Of a DNA stretch of 64,000 nucleotides, positions 12,645-26,200 are shown piece after piece. Position numbers and translations under genes: made by a program. The DNA comes from Solanum dulcamara (taxonomy: Eukaryota > Streptophyta > Magnoliopsida > Solanales > Solanaceae). Location: the NCBI RefSeq assembly GCF_947179165.1, contig NC_077242.1:42463097-42527096 (forward strand). The letters run 5' to 3'. Positions within the stretch are counted from its first letter, which is position 1; each line of letters opens with the position of its first letter. Under the pieces are notes generated by a model. The model did not search any database, had not been told where the DNA came from, and was given only the letters and a program-made list of their open reading frames with translations.

Positions 12645-13674
12645 CTTATTAAAGACAAAATATTTAGTGACCAGTTATAAATATGGTCCCTAAAACATAC
12701 TTATAAGGATGATATTATTTACTGGTCTCTAATTTTCTATACTGTTTTATAAAAATAAAAAAATGTTGATCCCTAAATGATTTTTTTGCGGGATTATTAC
12801 ATAGGAAGAGCTGAAACAAAATGTAAAATACTAAAAGGGTCTAAAAAATTCTATCTGTAGAGCAATAAGCTAAAATCCCCAAATCAATTTATAAAGGTCT
12901 TAGATTTCTCTCTCTCGCTCTCTAACAATACGCCAAAATCACTTAAGACTCTTCAATTTTTTTCTCTCACTCTATCAAACAGGCTAAAATCTCCTAAATC
13001 TTGAAGCTCGAAGGCATTATTGACAAAAAAACTCCTCATCTAGCACTTGTATTTACATCAAAAGCAAGTTTCTTCCTCCTTATTCATCTCCTCCTTCTAT
13101 TTCTGTGTAATCAAAATTTTTCTTACTTCCATTTTTATTTATGATGATTAAATATGATGTGTTTGGACTCTAATAGATAATCATTATTATTGTGTGAGGA
13201 CTAAAAATGATAGTTTTGTATGTAAAGCTAGGGGTTGAGGGTCAAAGAGGAGATATTTGAGAATTTAACTAGGAATTTTCTCTATTAGGGTTGCATAAGT
13301 TGCTAGAAGTGCCATGAAACTTTGCTAGGCTGTCATTGAAAGTTTTTTCTATCAAAAGATGAATTAGTTGAGTATTTTTACCATTAGTATCTTTAATTTC
13401 AGTTTCATTTTCATTTGCTTCAATTTGAATGGATTTTTTATTGTATAGCTATCATATTCAATTTTGTAAGTCAAATGTTACACTAAAAAGATTAGATGAG
13501 AAAAGAATGAAGTGGTGGATGAGTTTTGTTAAAGAATCTTTCTTGATTTGCTTATCAGTAGCCTAAGGATTCCAGCAAGCTCTTTCACTCAGTTTTTTTT
13601 ATCAGTAGTCAAAGGACACCCTAAATATTTATTGATCTAACTTTTATTTACAATCCAAGGTTATGGTACCAAGT
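12645..13674 (+). other. CACTA subterminal and 5' non-coding region
   Basis: AT-rich sequence with subterminal repeat copies, a CT-rich stretch (12908-12925) and no open frame worth naming. It resumes in register after the solo LTR at 16766, so it belongs to the transposon. Confidence 0.55.
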
Positions 13675-14339
13675 TGTAATGACCCTCCAAGTCATTTTTG
13701 AATTAAAGCATTCATTCTATTATTTAGAGCATTCTTGTAGAGACTCCAAGTCATTTATGACTTGCTGGCACTGACTGCTCGATTGCCTGGTCTTCATTGG
13801 GTTTTAGGCTTATTTTCCTATTTTGGAGCTTTTATAACTTGAAAAGTTGACTTCGATCATAAATCTAGGAAAATGACCTTAGAACGAAATTTTGAAGGCT
13901 CCATCAGATTTGAAATAACCAAATTAGGCTAGTAGCAAGGTTAAAATGGGTACCGAGGTAATCGATATGAGTTTAAGACCATTCAGTGCTTTACCTTTGA
14001 AATTTGGCCTATAGTTGACTTTGGTCAACATTCTTGGAAAACACAATCAAATGAAAGTTCTGACAGTGGTCAACATTTTAGAATGACCCTTTGTTCGCTT
14101 CTTGAGAATTCCTGTATAATTCTGAGGCCCATTGTGGAAATGGGCTCAAAATGGCACTTGGGTGTGGGACCCACTTTTCATTAAAATGACCATATATGGG
14201 AATTTTGAATGCACCATTGAGTTTAAAACATTGAATTTGGTGGAGTAGCATATCTCGTTTGCGTGCATGAGTTCCTAAATGAATCCCAAGACCTCATCGT
14301 ATGGTGTACTAAGCTTGTTTTAGAACCAGTTGTATCTAG

Positions 14340-14560
14340 TGCTGTTGCTTAAGCGACCCCTAGTCGCTAAACCGAGTGCCTCTTAAGTGGCCAGTAGCTC
14401 GCTAAAGCGACCAACCCATTTGGGTGGGTGTCGCTTAAGCGACAGCCCTGACACTAATGTGACTGGTCACTTAAGAGACTAGGCATTGCTAAAGCGATGC
14501 CCGCCTGTTTGGTGGGTGTCGCTTAAGAGAACCCTAGGTGGTCGCTAAATGACACCTGAG
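14340..14560. repeat. TCGCTTAAGCGA palindrome cluster in solo LTR
   Basis: About ten perfect or near-perfect copies of gcttaagcga / gctaaagcga occur within 220 bases. Examples are gcttaagcgacc near 14347, cgctaaagcgacc near 14412, tcgcttaagcga near 14431 and tcgcttaagaga near 14519. The perfect 12-mer is self-complementary and an RNA of this region could form many alternative stems. The relative at 27070-27300 keeps the same motif although the surrounding sequence has diverged. Confidence 0.8.
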
Positions 14561-15649
14561 AGTCATTCTTAAGACCCAAAAATCAGATTTTGTATCAAAT
14601 TTAAAACTTAGTTTTCTTCTTTAATTCTTGGGCGATTTGGGCGATTCAAAAGGGTAATTTGCTTAAATTTTTGAGGGGAACCCAGTGGTGCATTTAGAAT
14701 CAGTATTTGAGGCTTATTTTGAGCTAATTTTCCCCTTTTCCTGAGTTTCTAATGTTCTTGAGTTTGTAGTTGATCATGAATGCAAAATAATGTTAGGGAT
14801 GATTTGGTGTGTGAATTGTGTTCCTATGTGAAACATGAGCTGGGGGTAGTAGTTATACACTATTCTTGGAGTCAATTCCATGAGTTACAAAATTGGTCCC
14901 ACAATTCTCGATTTTTGACTCCGAAATTAGTATGTGTCCGAATTTGATAATTTTAGTGTCATAAGGACCGTATTAATGTCGTGATTCTATTATTAATAGT
15001 TTGGAAATATTCAGAGACTTCTCGAAAGGGAAAAACTTTGATTTCATGAGTTGGAGCGCGCGTTGTCATCTTATAGATAGGCTACAGTTTTCCCCTTGTA
15101 ATAATGAGCATGTTTAGGCAATTGTACATTGATTTGTATGCGTTTGGTGGGGTTAGATGTCCAGCATGATAAATTCCTAGAATCCATATCCTAGGCATTA
15201 TTTTGGGTATTTTTGGACTATGTAAGCATGACTCATGTAGTGGTTGGTTGTTTCTATCATGTGATAAATGTTATCCTTGTGGTAACACGTTTGGAAGCAT
15301 ATTTAGCCTTAGTCTAGGCTTAGTCTAGTGCTACCTTGACTTGCACTATTTTGGTGGCATTGGACCTTAGACCTTCTCTGATATCATTTCGAGTGGTTAC
15401 CTTCCAGTATACTGATATAACAGACTTGAGCCTTATAGTCTAAGCCTTAGCTAGGCAGTAACTCAGCGACACTACCTCCATAATGCCCTATTTTCTTATC
15501 GGTAATATATTGCTCGGTTCTTGATTTGTTGATATTGTCTTGGTGATTCGGGTTATATTTGGTTCGGGCTGGAGTGGTGCATTGATGACACTCAGTTTAG
15601 GGGTACTCCCCGTGATGTACGGTTGGTTGCTAATTCTAATTTGGTCCGA

Positions 15650-15890
15650 TCCCTTAGCTACAGATACTCGATCAAAGTCTGTGCTCCAACTTACTTGTGT
15701 TCAGTTCCTTAGCTATAGATACCCGATTAATGCCCGTGGTACAACTTACATATGTCTAGGCTTCCTAGCTATAGATACCCGCTTAAAGACCAAGATCTAG
15801 CTTACCCTTATCTGGTTAAAGTCCTTGGTCTAGCCTACTCATGTCAACTCATTAGCTACAGTTACTTGGTTACAGTCTATGGTCCATCTT
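15650..15890. repeat. Imperfect tandem repeats (about 57 bp) inside solo LTR
   Basis: Units starting 'ccttagctacagatactcg', 'ccttagctatagatacccg' and 'cctagctatagatacccgc' follow one another, each ending near 'caacttact', then weaker copies follow. The corresponding part of the 22275 copy (23080-23320) shows 'ggactcaaacca' type units, so the array has been reworked independently. Confidence 0.7.
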
Positions 15891-17089
15891 GAATGTTGTT
15901 AAATTCCTAATTTCCTGATGAATCTCGGGTTAAGTCTTCGTATACTCTTAGTTGTGGGTTGAGGTGATAGAGTTTCGAAATGGTCCGGTTCAAGTTCGGG
16001 AAATGGTGATATTATTGAAATCCTCTTGGTTCCATTCATTTTCTTCCAGCTATTCTTGCATCTGTCGATTTTATGGGAGCCTATGAAAGTGGTTACTCTT
16101 TATTTGTGCATTAGCGTACCTATCGAGTTTATGGGAGCCCAGAGGAGTTAGTTAGATTCTTTCTCTTTGCTTGCTAGTACGCTCGTGTACATACCTACAT
16201 TTACTTCTTGCCCTATCTTGTTAGTGATCCTTTACTCGCATTTGAGTTTACTTTAGCTTATCTTTCTCAGTCGGCCTATGATGCCTACTAGGTACCTATT
16301 GTTATGGTACTCATACTACAATCTGCATTTGTTTTTATGATGCAAGTTCTAGTCCATGTATCGACGTTGATTCGAGCCAGCTGCGGTCGTAATCAGAAGC
16401 GAGGGGTGAGCACACTGCATTCTGGATTTACCCATCTCCTTCTATACATATATTTTGCATTTTTTCTACTTTTTGAGAGAGCTCTATTTCTGTGGTCTAC
16501 TTTTAAGACTTGTATTCTTTTATTTACATCTCTGTACATAGGACTTCTAGGTTTCTGGGAGGGATCTTTTTGTTGTATATATATATTTAGTTGCTTCCGC
16601 CCATTGATTATATGCTCTTATTGTTGCTTTACTGTCTTAGATTGATTAGTTGGTCTTCTATCCTGATATCCCATTGCTTACAGTTCTAGGATATGGGTCA
16701 GCTTGCCTACTGGTGAGTCAGAGTAGGCGCCATCATGACCTGAGAAATTGGGTCGTGACACAAGTAAGCAATGGATGCAACTTAGTGATAATCAACTTAA
16801 TAAGGCCTACTTTTTTGGGGTGGAAAAATGTTTGAATTATTCTTCTCAAAGAATAGGAGAAATATATGAAATATGATGTCCATGTGTCAAATGTATGAAC
16901 ACGTGAGAGAGTCAGAACACATTTGAAAGTATATGGAATAATTGAAAATTTTACCTTTTGATATGGGACAGTGAGGATGAAATATGGGAAATTTTGAAAG
17001 ATTTATATCCTGATCATGATGAAAACAATGAACATGTTGATTATGATGATTCACATAAATAGGAACCAAATGTTGGAACTTCTTCTCCC

Positions 17090-18940
17090 ATCCTTCCTAA
17101 ATGTTGCTTGTATAGATTATAGGGAGACTTTGAGAAGCCACTATATCAAGGTTAAAAATTTTCACAATTTTCATCTTTAATTAAGTTGCTTGACATAAAA
17201 AGTATTGGCCGTTGAAGTAATGAGTCATTCAAAATATTGTTGAAAATGTTAAAATAAGAGTTCTTGCTAGATGAAGCCGATTTACCAAATACATATTATG
17301 GGACAAAGAAGGTAATTCAAAATTTTGGGCTTTTCTACAACCAGATTGATGCTCGTAGAAATAATTGACTGTTATAATGGAAGGAGGATAGCTTACTTGA
17401 TTATTGTAAAGTTTGTGGTGCATCTAGATGGAAATTCCAAAAACATAGCGGGAAAACAAAGAACAAAAAGGGTAAAAAGATAGCATCAAAAATTTAATGC
17501 TATTTTCCATTAATGCGTAGGCTTCAAAGGTTGATTTTATCTACAAAGACATCTTTTTTAATGATATGGCATCATGATGAAAGAGTTGATGCTAGAACAA
17601 TGAAGCACTCAAATGATTCAATTGCATGGAAATCATTTGCTGAACTTCATCCTTCAGTTGCAGCTGATCCTCGCAATGTTTGACTTGGAATTGTGATTGA
17701 TGGTTTTCAACCATTTCGCAATGCAAAAACCTCATATAGAATTTGGCCCATGGTACTTATTCCTTATAACTTACCACCTTGATTGTGTATGAAATAAGAG
17801 AAATTTATTATGTCTGTGCTTATTCTTTGTCCAAATAGTCTAGGAGATGCAATTGACATATATCTTCAATCCTTGATAGAAAAATTGAAGGAGTTATGGG
17901 ATATTTGTATGTAGAGATTTGATGCATCAACTAAGTAGAATTTCAAGTTACACGCTTCTTTGTGATGGACCATCAATGACTTTCCAGCATATGAAAATTT
18001 ATCTGGATGGAGTACTAAAGAAAAATTGGCATGTTCATGTTACAACAAAGATGCTTTCTTAATCAGATTGACTAATTGTAAGAAACAATGTTTTATGGGT
18101 CATCGAGAATCACAAATCGAGGAATGATAAGGAGTCATTTGATGGTATTGATATACTTCATCAAGTTCAAGATCTTGAAGGGTAACAGTTAACAAAGGAT
18201 CCAAATAAAAGAAAAAAAATATCACATGATGGTCGAAAAGATAATTGGAACAAGAAGAGTATCTTTTTTGAACTTCCATAGTGGGAGTGTCTTTTGTTGC
18301 GACATAATTTGGATGTTATGCATATTGAGAAAAATATCTTTGATAATATTTTGGGGAAAATTATGAATGCCAAAGAAAAGACCAAGGACACTATTAAAAT
18401 TCAATTAGATTTGCAAGAAATGAATATAAGGTCGGCGTTGCACCCTATTCAGAAAGGTGAAAAATATGATGTTCCAACTCAATGTTACACCTTATCTCCA
18501 CAAGAAAAACACAACTTCTACCTTTTTAAAAATTATTTAGAGGTTCTAGATGGATTTTCATCCAATATTTTCTAGTGTGTTAACTTGAAAGATCACAAGA
18601 TTTCATGCTTAAAGAGTCATGATTGCTATGTTCTGCTATAATATTTATTCCTTTTTGCACTATGTGGTATGCTTCCAAAAGAAGTGTGTGAACCACTCAA
18701 TGAGTTTTCTTTATATTTTAATATGGTTGGAGCAAGGGTATTAAGGATTGATGACTTGGAGAAGGTTGAGGCTCAAATTCCTATAACTCTTTGCAAGTTA
18801 GAAAAGGTATTTCCTCCTTAATTGTTTGATGTCATGGTTCATTTGCCTATTCACTTAGCTAATAAAGCTATGCTTGGTGGACCTGTTCAGTATCGGTGGA
18901 TGAATCCTAGAGAATAATGATTATGTATTTTGAAATCTCT
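17090..18940 (+). pseudogene. TNPD-type CACTA transposase, broken
   Basis: Conceptual translation in shifting frames gives the landmarks of plant En/Spm TNPD transposase. They are an N-terminal part (17100-17350), a CKVCGASRWK zinc-type motif (17410-17440), HHDERVDARTMKHSNDS (17570-17630), IDGFQPFRNAKTSYRIWP (17695-17750), a segment ending near YLQSLIEKLKELW (17855-17900), and LRHNLDVMHIEKNIFDNI (18294-18350). The C-terminal part (18660-18930) includes LANKAMLGGPVQYRWM, typical of the DUF4218-like region. In-frame stops and shifts are frequent; the longest clean stretch is 18294-18575 (93 residues). No functional protein is possible. The encoded family catalyses cut-and-paste transposition at CACTA termini. 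Confidence 0.9.
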
Positions 18941-19352
18941 CATTGGTAGTAGGGATTTCCAGAATGTTGTATTGTAGAGGGTAATATATGTCCCTTGGGA
19001 GTATCATTGTGGAAACACATTAAAGTGGAAAAGCTAAATCACATGTGTGCTGTTATTAAGGTAATTGGATGAAATATTCTAATTCTTCTTGGGTTACTCT
19101 CCTCTTAATACTATCTTTGTTTCTAAATTAATGAGCTCTTTCCTATATCAATTTTAAATTGTCTCTCCAATATCATTTCACATAAAAGGACTGTGACATA
19201 ATATAGAAACTGTTAACTTGACATCTATTAGCTATATATAAAAAATTTGTCATGTAAATTTGGTACCTACCTAATAAAAAAAGCTAGCCAATTATCAATC
19301 TGAGATTTTTTAGAGCGAAGGAGATGATGTTAGCTTAAACTGAATACATGCT
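18941..19352. other. No gene seen; tail of the CACTA element or its flank
   Basis: AT-rich non-coding sequence after the transposase remnant. I see no terminal repeat, tRNA or open frame. It ends where an LTR starts at 19353. Confidence 0.4.
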
Positions 19353-20759
19353 TGTCATGACCCAAGATAGACCCTAGGTGCGACATAGCGATTAGAACGC
19401 TGAGGAAACCCAACCAAGTCTCGTATCATATCATTCATGAGCATACATAAGGTAAGCAAAGAAATAAAGTAAGACATAGATACTGTAATAAATTCAAAAT
19501 AGAAGAGAACAAGTCTCCACTAAAAATGAAAGACGACATAGACTCCATAAGATCCAAAATGCCTCTATTAACTAGATGGGGACATAAGACAAGCTCCTAG
19601 CTTACCCATGAAAACATATGAGAAATGAAATATTCAAACAATGAAATAAAAATAAAGTTTCTTATCCTCGAAGCATGAGGACTCACCACAAGTAATAGTC
19701 TAAGCTCTAGTCACGAATAGGAAGTGCGCGATAATCGTCTGTTCCTATATTATGATACAATGTTGGCAAAAAGTATGCATTAGTACATGAAATGCACTAA
19801 GTATGCATGAAAAATAAATATAGGACATAATTAATATTAATCATGAGATGAATGACCAATATATTAAAACATGAGTAAAACCATGAAAACCTTAAAACAA
19901 CATAATCATTAGCCAATGCATCAAAATAACATCATGAGAGATTTACACCTTTTTCTTTACCTTGATGTGTGATAGGACCTTTAACCAACATATAAGACCA
20001 TTCGAGCTATAACATGGAATCTGATGATCCCTACATTGATAAGAGGGAGGCTACCTTGCTAGAGTAGACTCTGTGATTGTACTTTCTCTAACTTTTTGCT
20101 ATATGTGGATCAGCTAGCTACGCCATATTGACATCATAAACAAACACGGACAATATAGTTAGGGATTAAAGGTTGCTACTAGGATTCTCTTGGGTAGTTA
20201 CAATGGCTACCAGACCAAACCCCACCTTAAAGTCCTCTCGGTGCTTATTGATTATCCTAATGAAACATAATGAAAACATGTTCATTAACCTCATTAGGAA
20301 AGGTTATAATAGATACCAATTCAAATTTATAAAATAACATAGGAGTAGCTCATCTATCATCTTCATCATGAGTGTGTGAGGATATTCCATTACAACATTT
20401 ATACTTCTTTAACATGATTGCGAAAGAATTGTCCTTATTGCACGATAACTTTTTTTCTTAAAGCATCATTGAAACATCATTCATAATCTTTCACGAGTCA
20501 TTCATAAACTTTGGTAGTCATTCACAGAGATTTCATTGAAATCACTTGTAAATCATGATCATAATTCATTGAAAACATATTTGAAACTAGCATATAACAT
20601 AGGTCATTGAAATTAATCTTGAAATCATGCAACATGATGTGAATTATGCATATTTAGGCTAGTAGCAATGAAATATATCATAATTATGAATATCCAATAC
20701 AACTCATGAAATTAGGACTTTTAGAAGAAGGATTCACAAGAAATATTTGACTGAAAAAC
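19353..20759 (-). repeat. LTR of minus-strand gypsy element, interrupted at 20759
   Basis: It begins tgtcatgacccaagatagac and follows the family layout seen at 2835-5106 ('gagcatacataaggtaagc', 'gtgataggacctttaacca', 'gagctataacatggaatctg') for about 1.4 kb. A different TGTAATACC unit begins at 20760. The rest of the LTR is not in the window. Confidence 0.75.
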
Positions 20760-22274
20760 TGTAATACCTGGGGTGTTTACAGTTTTTCTTCATCCCATGT
20801 CAAAGGCGTACGAACCTAAATTTGAAAGCTTTATTGTAATATCGCACGTGATTTGATAACATTGAATTTTAATAGAAATTTAATTATATATATACATCAT
20901 TGTCTTCCAAAGTTGTCTTAAATATTTGTGAAAACTTAGTCATGATATATTTGCATTTGTATTTATTTTTATAAGAGTTTGTGAACTAGTAATATTTTAA
21001 TAAGGATAGTAAGCTAGTTATGTTCAAAGAATTCTTATTATATGAGGTAGGATTTAGTCAAATTAACTTCCATTAATTATAGTATACACAATTTTTTTTA
21101 TCACGAACCTACCCTACGCAATTATCAAATATTTGCATAACATAGATTATTAAGTAAATAAGAAATATGTAGTGGTGAAATCACCACCACAAGGTGGAGT
21201 TAATTGGTGAGGGCAGAACTTAGCCTTTTAATTTAAAATTCATATCATGACTTTATATATGCTAAAATCCATTTTGTTGGCATAACTGATGACCTCTCAA
21301 TATATTTTTATGAATATTCTTTCCGTGATTCTCATATTACTATAAGTAAGATTTATTCTTTATTTTGAAATTTTATTTTCCAAAAGAAAATCAAGTTATG
21401 TAGCTACACCCTATATATATGTGTATGCACATTTGAAAAGGGTTTCGATAAGGTAATACTTTTGGGATAATAATTCGATGACTGAAAGGAAATCTATCTA
21501 CATCAAGTTAGTAAAGTTCGTATTCAAAATATGTTAAGGAAAAACTTTCTTCTTTATATTGCACGAATTCTAAATATTATAAACTATCAAATGAGTCATT
21601 TTTACTACTCTATTGCTAGGAGGACCCTCTATTAAGGGCATTGGGATGTCAATTGATTTTATTCCTTAGTTTTTATCGTGTGGTTATCGCACTTGTAGGA
21701 TTGACAAATATGCTTGATGGTTGAAGTCATTTTCTGTCAAATTTCTTTTCATTATATTTATTAACAAGATACTATCATGAGTGCGCCTAATATGTTCAAG
21801 CATTATTTTGTTGTATTTAAGAGGGTTGTTAAGCCATTTTTTTCTTGTCAAACGCTTTTACAAAAATATTAATTGGAAATGATATAAATACTAAATCTTG
21901 TAGCTTATGCTTTTGGTTATACTCTTGTCAAACAACCATGTGTCTGAAAAGGGTTAGACTATTACCGAATTGAATCCGTTCATAATTCAAGTTAAGTATG
22001 CCAGTGGCCTTTTTAGTTCCTAAATGATTAATTTTCTAAGTTGCAGATGTTTCAAGAGATTATAGTCTATTATGAGTTTTATAGGCCTAATAATCGTATG
22101 AAAGTTAAATAAAGTTACGATGAGATTCTGTAAGCACCTTAAACTCTTTATGAATATCCTCAGGTTTAAGTACCTTTATTGAATTGAGTTAATTGTTCAG
22201 GTTTATTCTAAAATCATATATGGTTGTACAAGACATTTGAATGTTATACAAAAGTGGTTTCGAGATTATGGAAA
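20760..22274 (+). mobile_element. Unassigned LTR-like sequence, left part
   Basis: It opens tgtaatacctggggtg, the form of a plant gypsy LTR start, immediately after interrupted LTR sequence. No coding sequence, primer-binding site or polypurine tract is recognisable. At 22275 another LTR intervenes, and the sequence appears to resume at 27984 because a short flanking duplication (ggaaa/gggaa) brackets the intruder. I cannot name the family. Confidence 0.45.
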
Positions 22275-23299
22275 TGTCACGACCTGATTTCTCAGCACAT
22301 GATGGTGTCTACTATGACATACCAGTAGGTAAGCCGACCCATATCTCATAACTATGAGTAATGGGATGCAAGGGTATAAGGTCAATAATACAACTAAAAC
22401 CAATAATGAAGTAATGATAATACAACTGAACGGTGGAAGAAAAATGAAATATATACAAATAAAATATCCCTCCCTAGACCTGGAAGTCATATGTACAGAG
22501 CTACTACAAAAAGTGTACAAGTCCCAAAAGTGGACTAAAGAAACAAAGTTGTCTAAAAAAGTAAAAGACAGGAAAAATATATGTACAGAGGGAGACAGGT
22601 AAATTCAGAACACTATGTGCTCACCCTCACCTCCAATCAAGACAGTAGTTGGATCAAATCAATGCCAATATCTAGTACTCGGACCTGTATCACGAAAATA
22701 GATTCAAAAGATAATATGAGTACCAAAACAATAGGTACCCAGTAGGCATCATAGGAAAACTGAGCAAGATAAGAGGAAGTAAAATGAAATTTAGGAACTA
22801 AGCACAACCAAAGAGAAAACAAAAAGTAATGGTAGGTATGTACACGTGCATAATCAAAACACAAAAAGAGAGAAACTATCTAAATTCGCTAGGTTCCCAT
22901 AAACCCGACGGTATGCTCGTGCACAAGTCTAAAAGTAACCACCTGACCTGACTCCCATAAGCGCGACAGGAGCAATGGTATTCGAAGTAAAATGACAGTA
23001 TCTGAAGAAGTTCCAACAATACCACAACTTTTCGTGGACTTGAACCGAATCATTTTGTAAGTTTTAAGCTTTAACCAATAGCTAAAAAGAGTTAAGGACT
23101 TGAATGGATAAATCATAAGAATATTAGGGACTTAAACAGAGATTTGATAACAACCAAGGACTTGAACATGGGTGATATATAATCGTGGACTCGAACCACA
23201 TGCAAAAAGAGACCAAGGACTCAAACCCACATAGTCGATAATCATATACTTGAACCACGTGTATGAGAGACTAAAGACTCAAACTGGGTAATTATAGCT

Positions 23300-26200
23300 A
23301 AGGACTCAAACCAAAGTTAGTAAAGAGCAATGGACTTGACATGCTTGGGTAAGCTATTGACTTGGACATCTTGCATAATTAAGCTCCTGAAGCACATGTC
23401 GCGCTTAAGTAGGAAGGTATACATAGGCTCTTCAAGTAAGACGAGATGACGAACCCACGGAAATGAAGCAAGCAGGTGACAAGTAGGTAACCCACCTACT
23501 TGGGATGGACCCTTACATGCCATGTGGCAGTACGTGAGTGGCTGCATGGTATGGGGTGGCGCCCTAGGGAAGTTGCCACATGTCACCCCTAGGGGTTTCC
23601 ATGTGTCACTTACAAAGGGAGGACATATAAAGTCAAAAAAATTACTAAGAACTTATTCTTTATCATCTTTACACTTAAACAAAGTTAGAGAAAACCTAGG
23701 GAGCAAGAAAGAGGGGCGTCAACCATGGCTACTTTAAGGTAAGCCCTCCAATTTTCTTCGTGAATTAATTATCTAAGGTATTCCTCAACTAAGTGGGGGT
23801 GTTTAAAAATAGAAATTGATAGTTGGGGAAGCAAGGTAGGGATGCAAACAACCACCAAAGATCAGCCGCGTCATGGAGTTTCCGAAGTTAATTTTCAGCA
23901 AGTTTGGGAAGCCGTTTGTTAAGGTATGGCTTGATTCTTTTATACCACATTTTGGTAAAGGTTTAATAATGTTATGGGTGGGTAAAAATGAGTTGGAGAC
24001 GTGAAAATATGGATGTTATGGCTGAAGGGAGTTGCAGGTCGTGTAGGGACTGTTTTGACATATTCTAGTGGCTTAAAATGTAACTAGTGTCGTTGTTATT
24101 GTAGCATCGTATTGAGAATTGTTTTGTAGTATTTCAGAGCTGGAAACATGTCTAAATATGTGTATAAGTTCTGCTATTTTAATCCACATGAACCCCATTT
24201 CGTGTGGTTAAGATTTTATGAAATAAAGATTGAAAACCGTATTATGGAGTCATAGTTTTGAGCGGGCTATTTGGGACTTGTTTGGTGTGATGTTGAGGTG
24301 GTATAATTGTGTATTGGATGCTGGTATTTTTTGTGGTTTGCTGTACTAATTGAAGATGTAATTGGAAGTTCGGATTGGACAAGTTATAGAGGAGATGCTG
24401 CCTAAATTTCGTTAACTTCTTAACTAACTAATGGACTAGTCGAGACTAGTCAAGAAGTGAGAACAAGGAAGTAATTCCTATGAATAATGGGTGGTAGGTT
24501 TAGGAGCTAGAAAGTCAAAAGTCACTAACCTTAGTATGAATTTCGTGTTAAATAGGTTAAAGGAGTAATGAAGCAAGTCTAGATGCGATTAACCCATAAC
24601 AGGTATGTAAAGTCTATGTTTCTTTCTTTTGGCATGTCCTAGATGTAAGTAAGGATTGCTATGTATATGGAGCATGTGGTAATTCTATTCATGAGTTCTG
24701 AACATGATTTATGATTCATAATTCTTGTTCATTTCTTAACGTTAAGACTCTTAAGGTAGCTGAACTATCACCCTCAAGCATTCGGTATATGAAATAGTAA
24801 TTAGATGCATGGAAAGCATGAACTATAACTCCTATTCATTTATTGATATTAAAGCTCCCAAGTAGTTGAGCTACTATCCTTGAGTCTTCTGTGTGATGAA
24901 TAATAATTGAATGCATCAGCTCCTATTCCTAAGGTCTCTGTGACGATAAACGTCTCTACTTCCATAAGCTGTTTAACCTTATCTCGGTACACGTCTATGA
25001 TTCCTTAGACTCCAGCTAATATGATCCCTAACGATGTTTAGAAGGTACTTAAGATGATTACTACTCTGGTCTTCGAGTGATGGTTCACTTGATTGTTTCA
25101 TTGAATCTCAGGTGATAATTTAAATTGCATATGGTTTCTCACTACTCTACTCATGCATACTGTAACCCATTTTTCTCCGAGTCCCATAAGGGGGCTGGGA
25201 ACGCGGTCGTGCCTAGCTTTACTATTCATTCACCAAGTCCCGGGCTGGCTATATATATATGTATGAAGTATACGAGGATGAAATACCATATACGATAAAG
25301 TGAAGCATACGATGACGCCGTATGTGATGATGCTCTTCACCCAGTCCAAGGCCGGATATATATATGATAAGATGATGGAAAATATGGATCGAGTTATACG
25401 TTCCTCGACATTATTTTAAATTAAGGATCAGGCCGAACGTTCCTCTATGTATTTTACTATATGATGATGGTATGCTATAGACGTACACTACTCCTTTCAC
25501 CGAGTCCCTCACTAAAGGGACGGATACTTTATGTAGACATGCATATGAGAATATAGTGATACATTTGTGACCCTGAGCCCCATAATGGACCGGATATAAT
25601 ATGATAACATATATGATAAGATTATACCATATACGATGACATGATGCCATATACGATGATATGATAAAATAATATACATGATGATATGATGACATGTGAT
25701 TATGATGAAGCGATTATGATACCGAGTTCACTAGAGGGCCGGGTACAGTGTATGATAAGTTATATGACTACATGTCCTAAGTTGTAGGTACAATGATATG
25801 TTAACTGTTATATTTGGTTCCTACATCCCTATTTCAGTTGTTATCTCAGTTATATTATATTATGCTTTATCTACTCAGTATATATATCGTATTGACCCCC
25901 CCTTCTCCGGAGGGCTGTGTTTCATGCCCACAGGTACATATGTTCAGTTCGGAGACCCGTCAGCTTAGGATTTCTGCTCATCTAGGTTGGAAGCGCTCTA
26001 CTGTTCTGGAGCCTAGCTTTTAGTACTAGTCAGTTGATGTATGCATTTGTTTATTCAGGGGTACGGTGGGGGCCCTATCCCACCATATGATACCATTGAT
26101 ATTCTTAGAGGTCTGTAGACATATGTATGTGGGTTGTTTATGAGTTTGTTTCGGTTGTGCCTATACGGCATGTTGTAAATGTTTTTATGTTATGGAAGCC

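Larger units (their letters stand above)
13675..16760 (+). mobile_element. Solo LTR (3.09 kb) with perfect 5-bp target duplication
   Basis: The LTR opens tgtaatgaccctccaag and closes ggtcgtgaca. It is flanked by CAAGT on both sides (13670-13674 and 16761-16765), as expected for one LTR left by recombination between the two LTRs of a full element. No primer-binding site or polypurine tract adjoins it. It sits inside the CACTA element, whose sequence reads on across it. Inside are a TCGCTTAAGCGA palindrome block (14340-14560) and a tandem array with a period near 57 bases (15650-15890). A minus-strand relative lies at 22275-27983. Confidence 0.9.
12629..19352 (+). mobile_element. CACTA (En/Spm) DNA transposon, left part, decayed
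   Basis: The left terminus cactataacgaaaagg (12629-12644) has the CACTA signature. It is followed by subterminal repeats such as 'gaccagttataaatatggtc' (near 12671) and 'actggtctctaa' (near 12731). Transposase sequence of the TNPD type is at 17090-18940. A solo LTR occupies 13675-16760. No matching right terminus (...TATAGTG) appears before 19352, where another LTR begins, so the right end is either lost or lies beyond that insertion. The three bases before the terminus are ATA, a possible half of the 3-bp target duplication. Confidence 0.75.

Noticed and set aside
16304..16645. 113-codon hydrophobic open frame
   Set aside because: It lies inside the solo LTR at 13675-16760 and is not preserved in the relative at 22275-27983.
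20760..22274. LINE or gene in the unassigned stretch
   Set aside because: No reverse transcriptase, endonuclease motif, poly-A tail or long open frame is visible.
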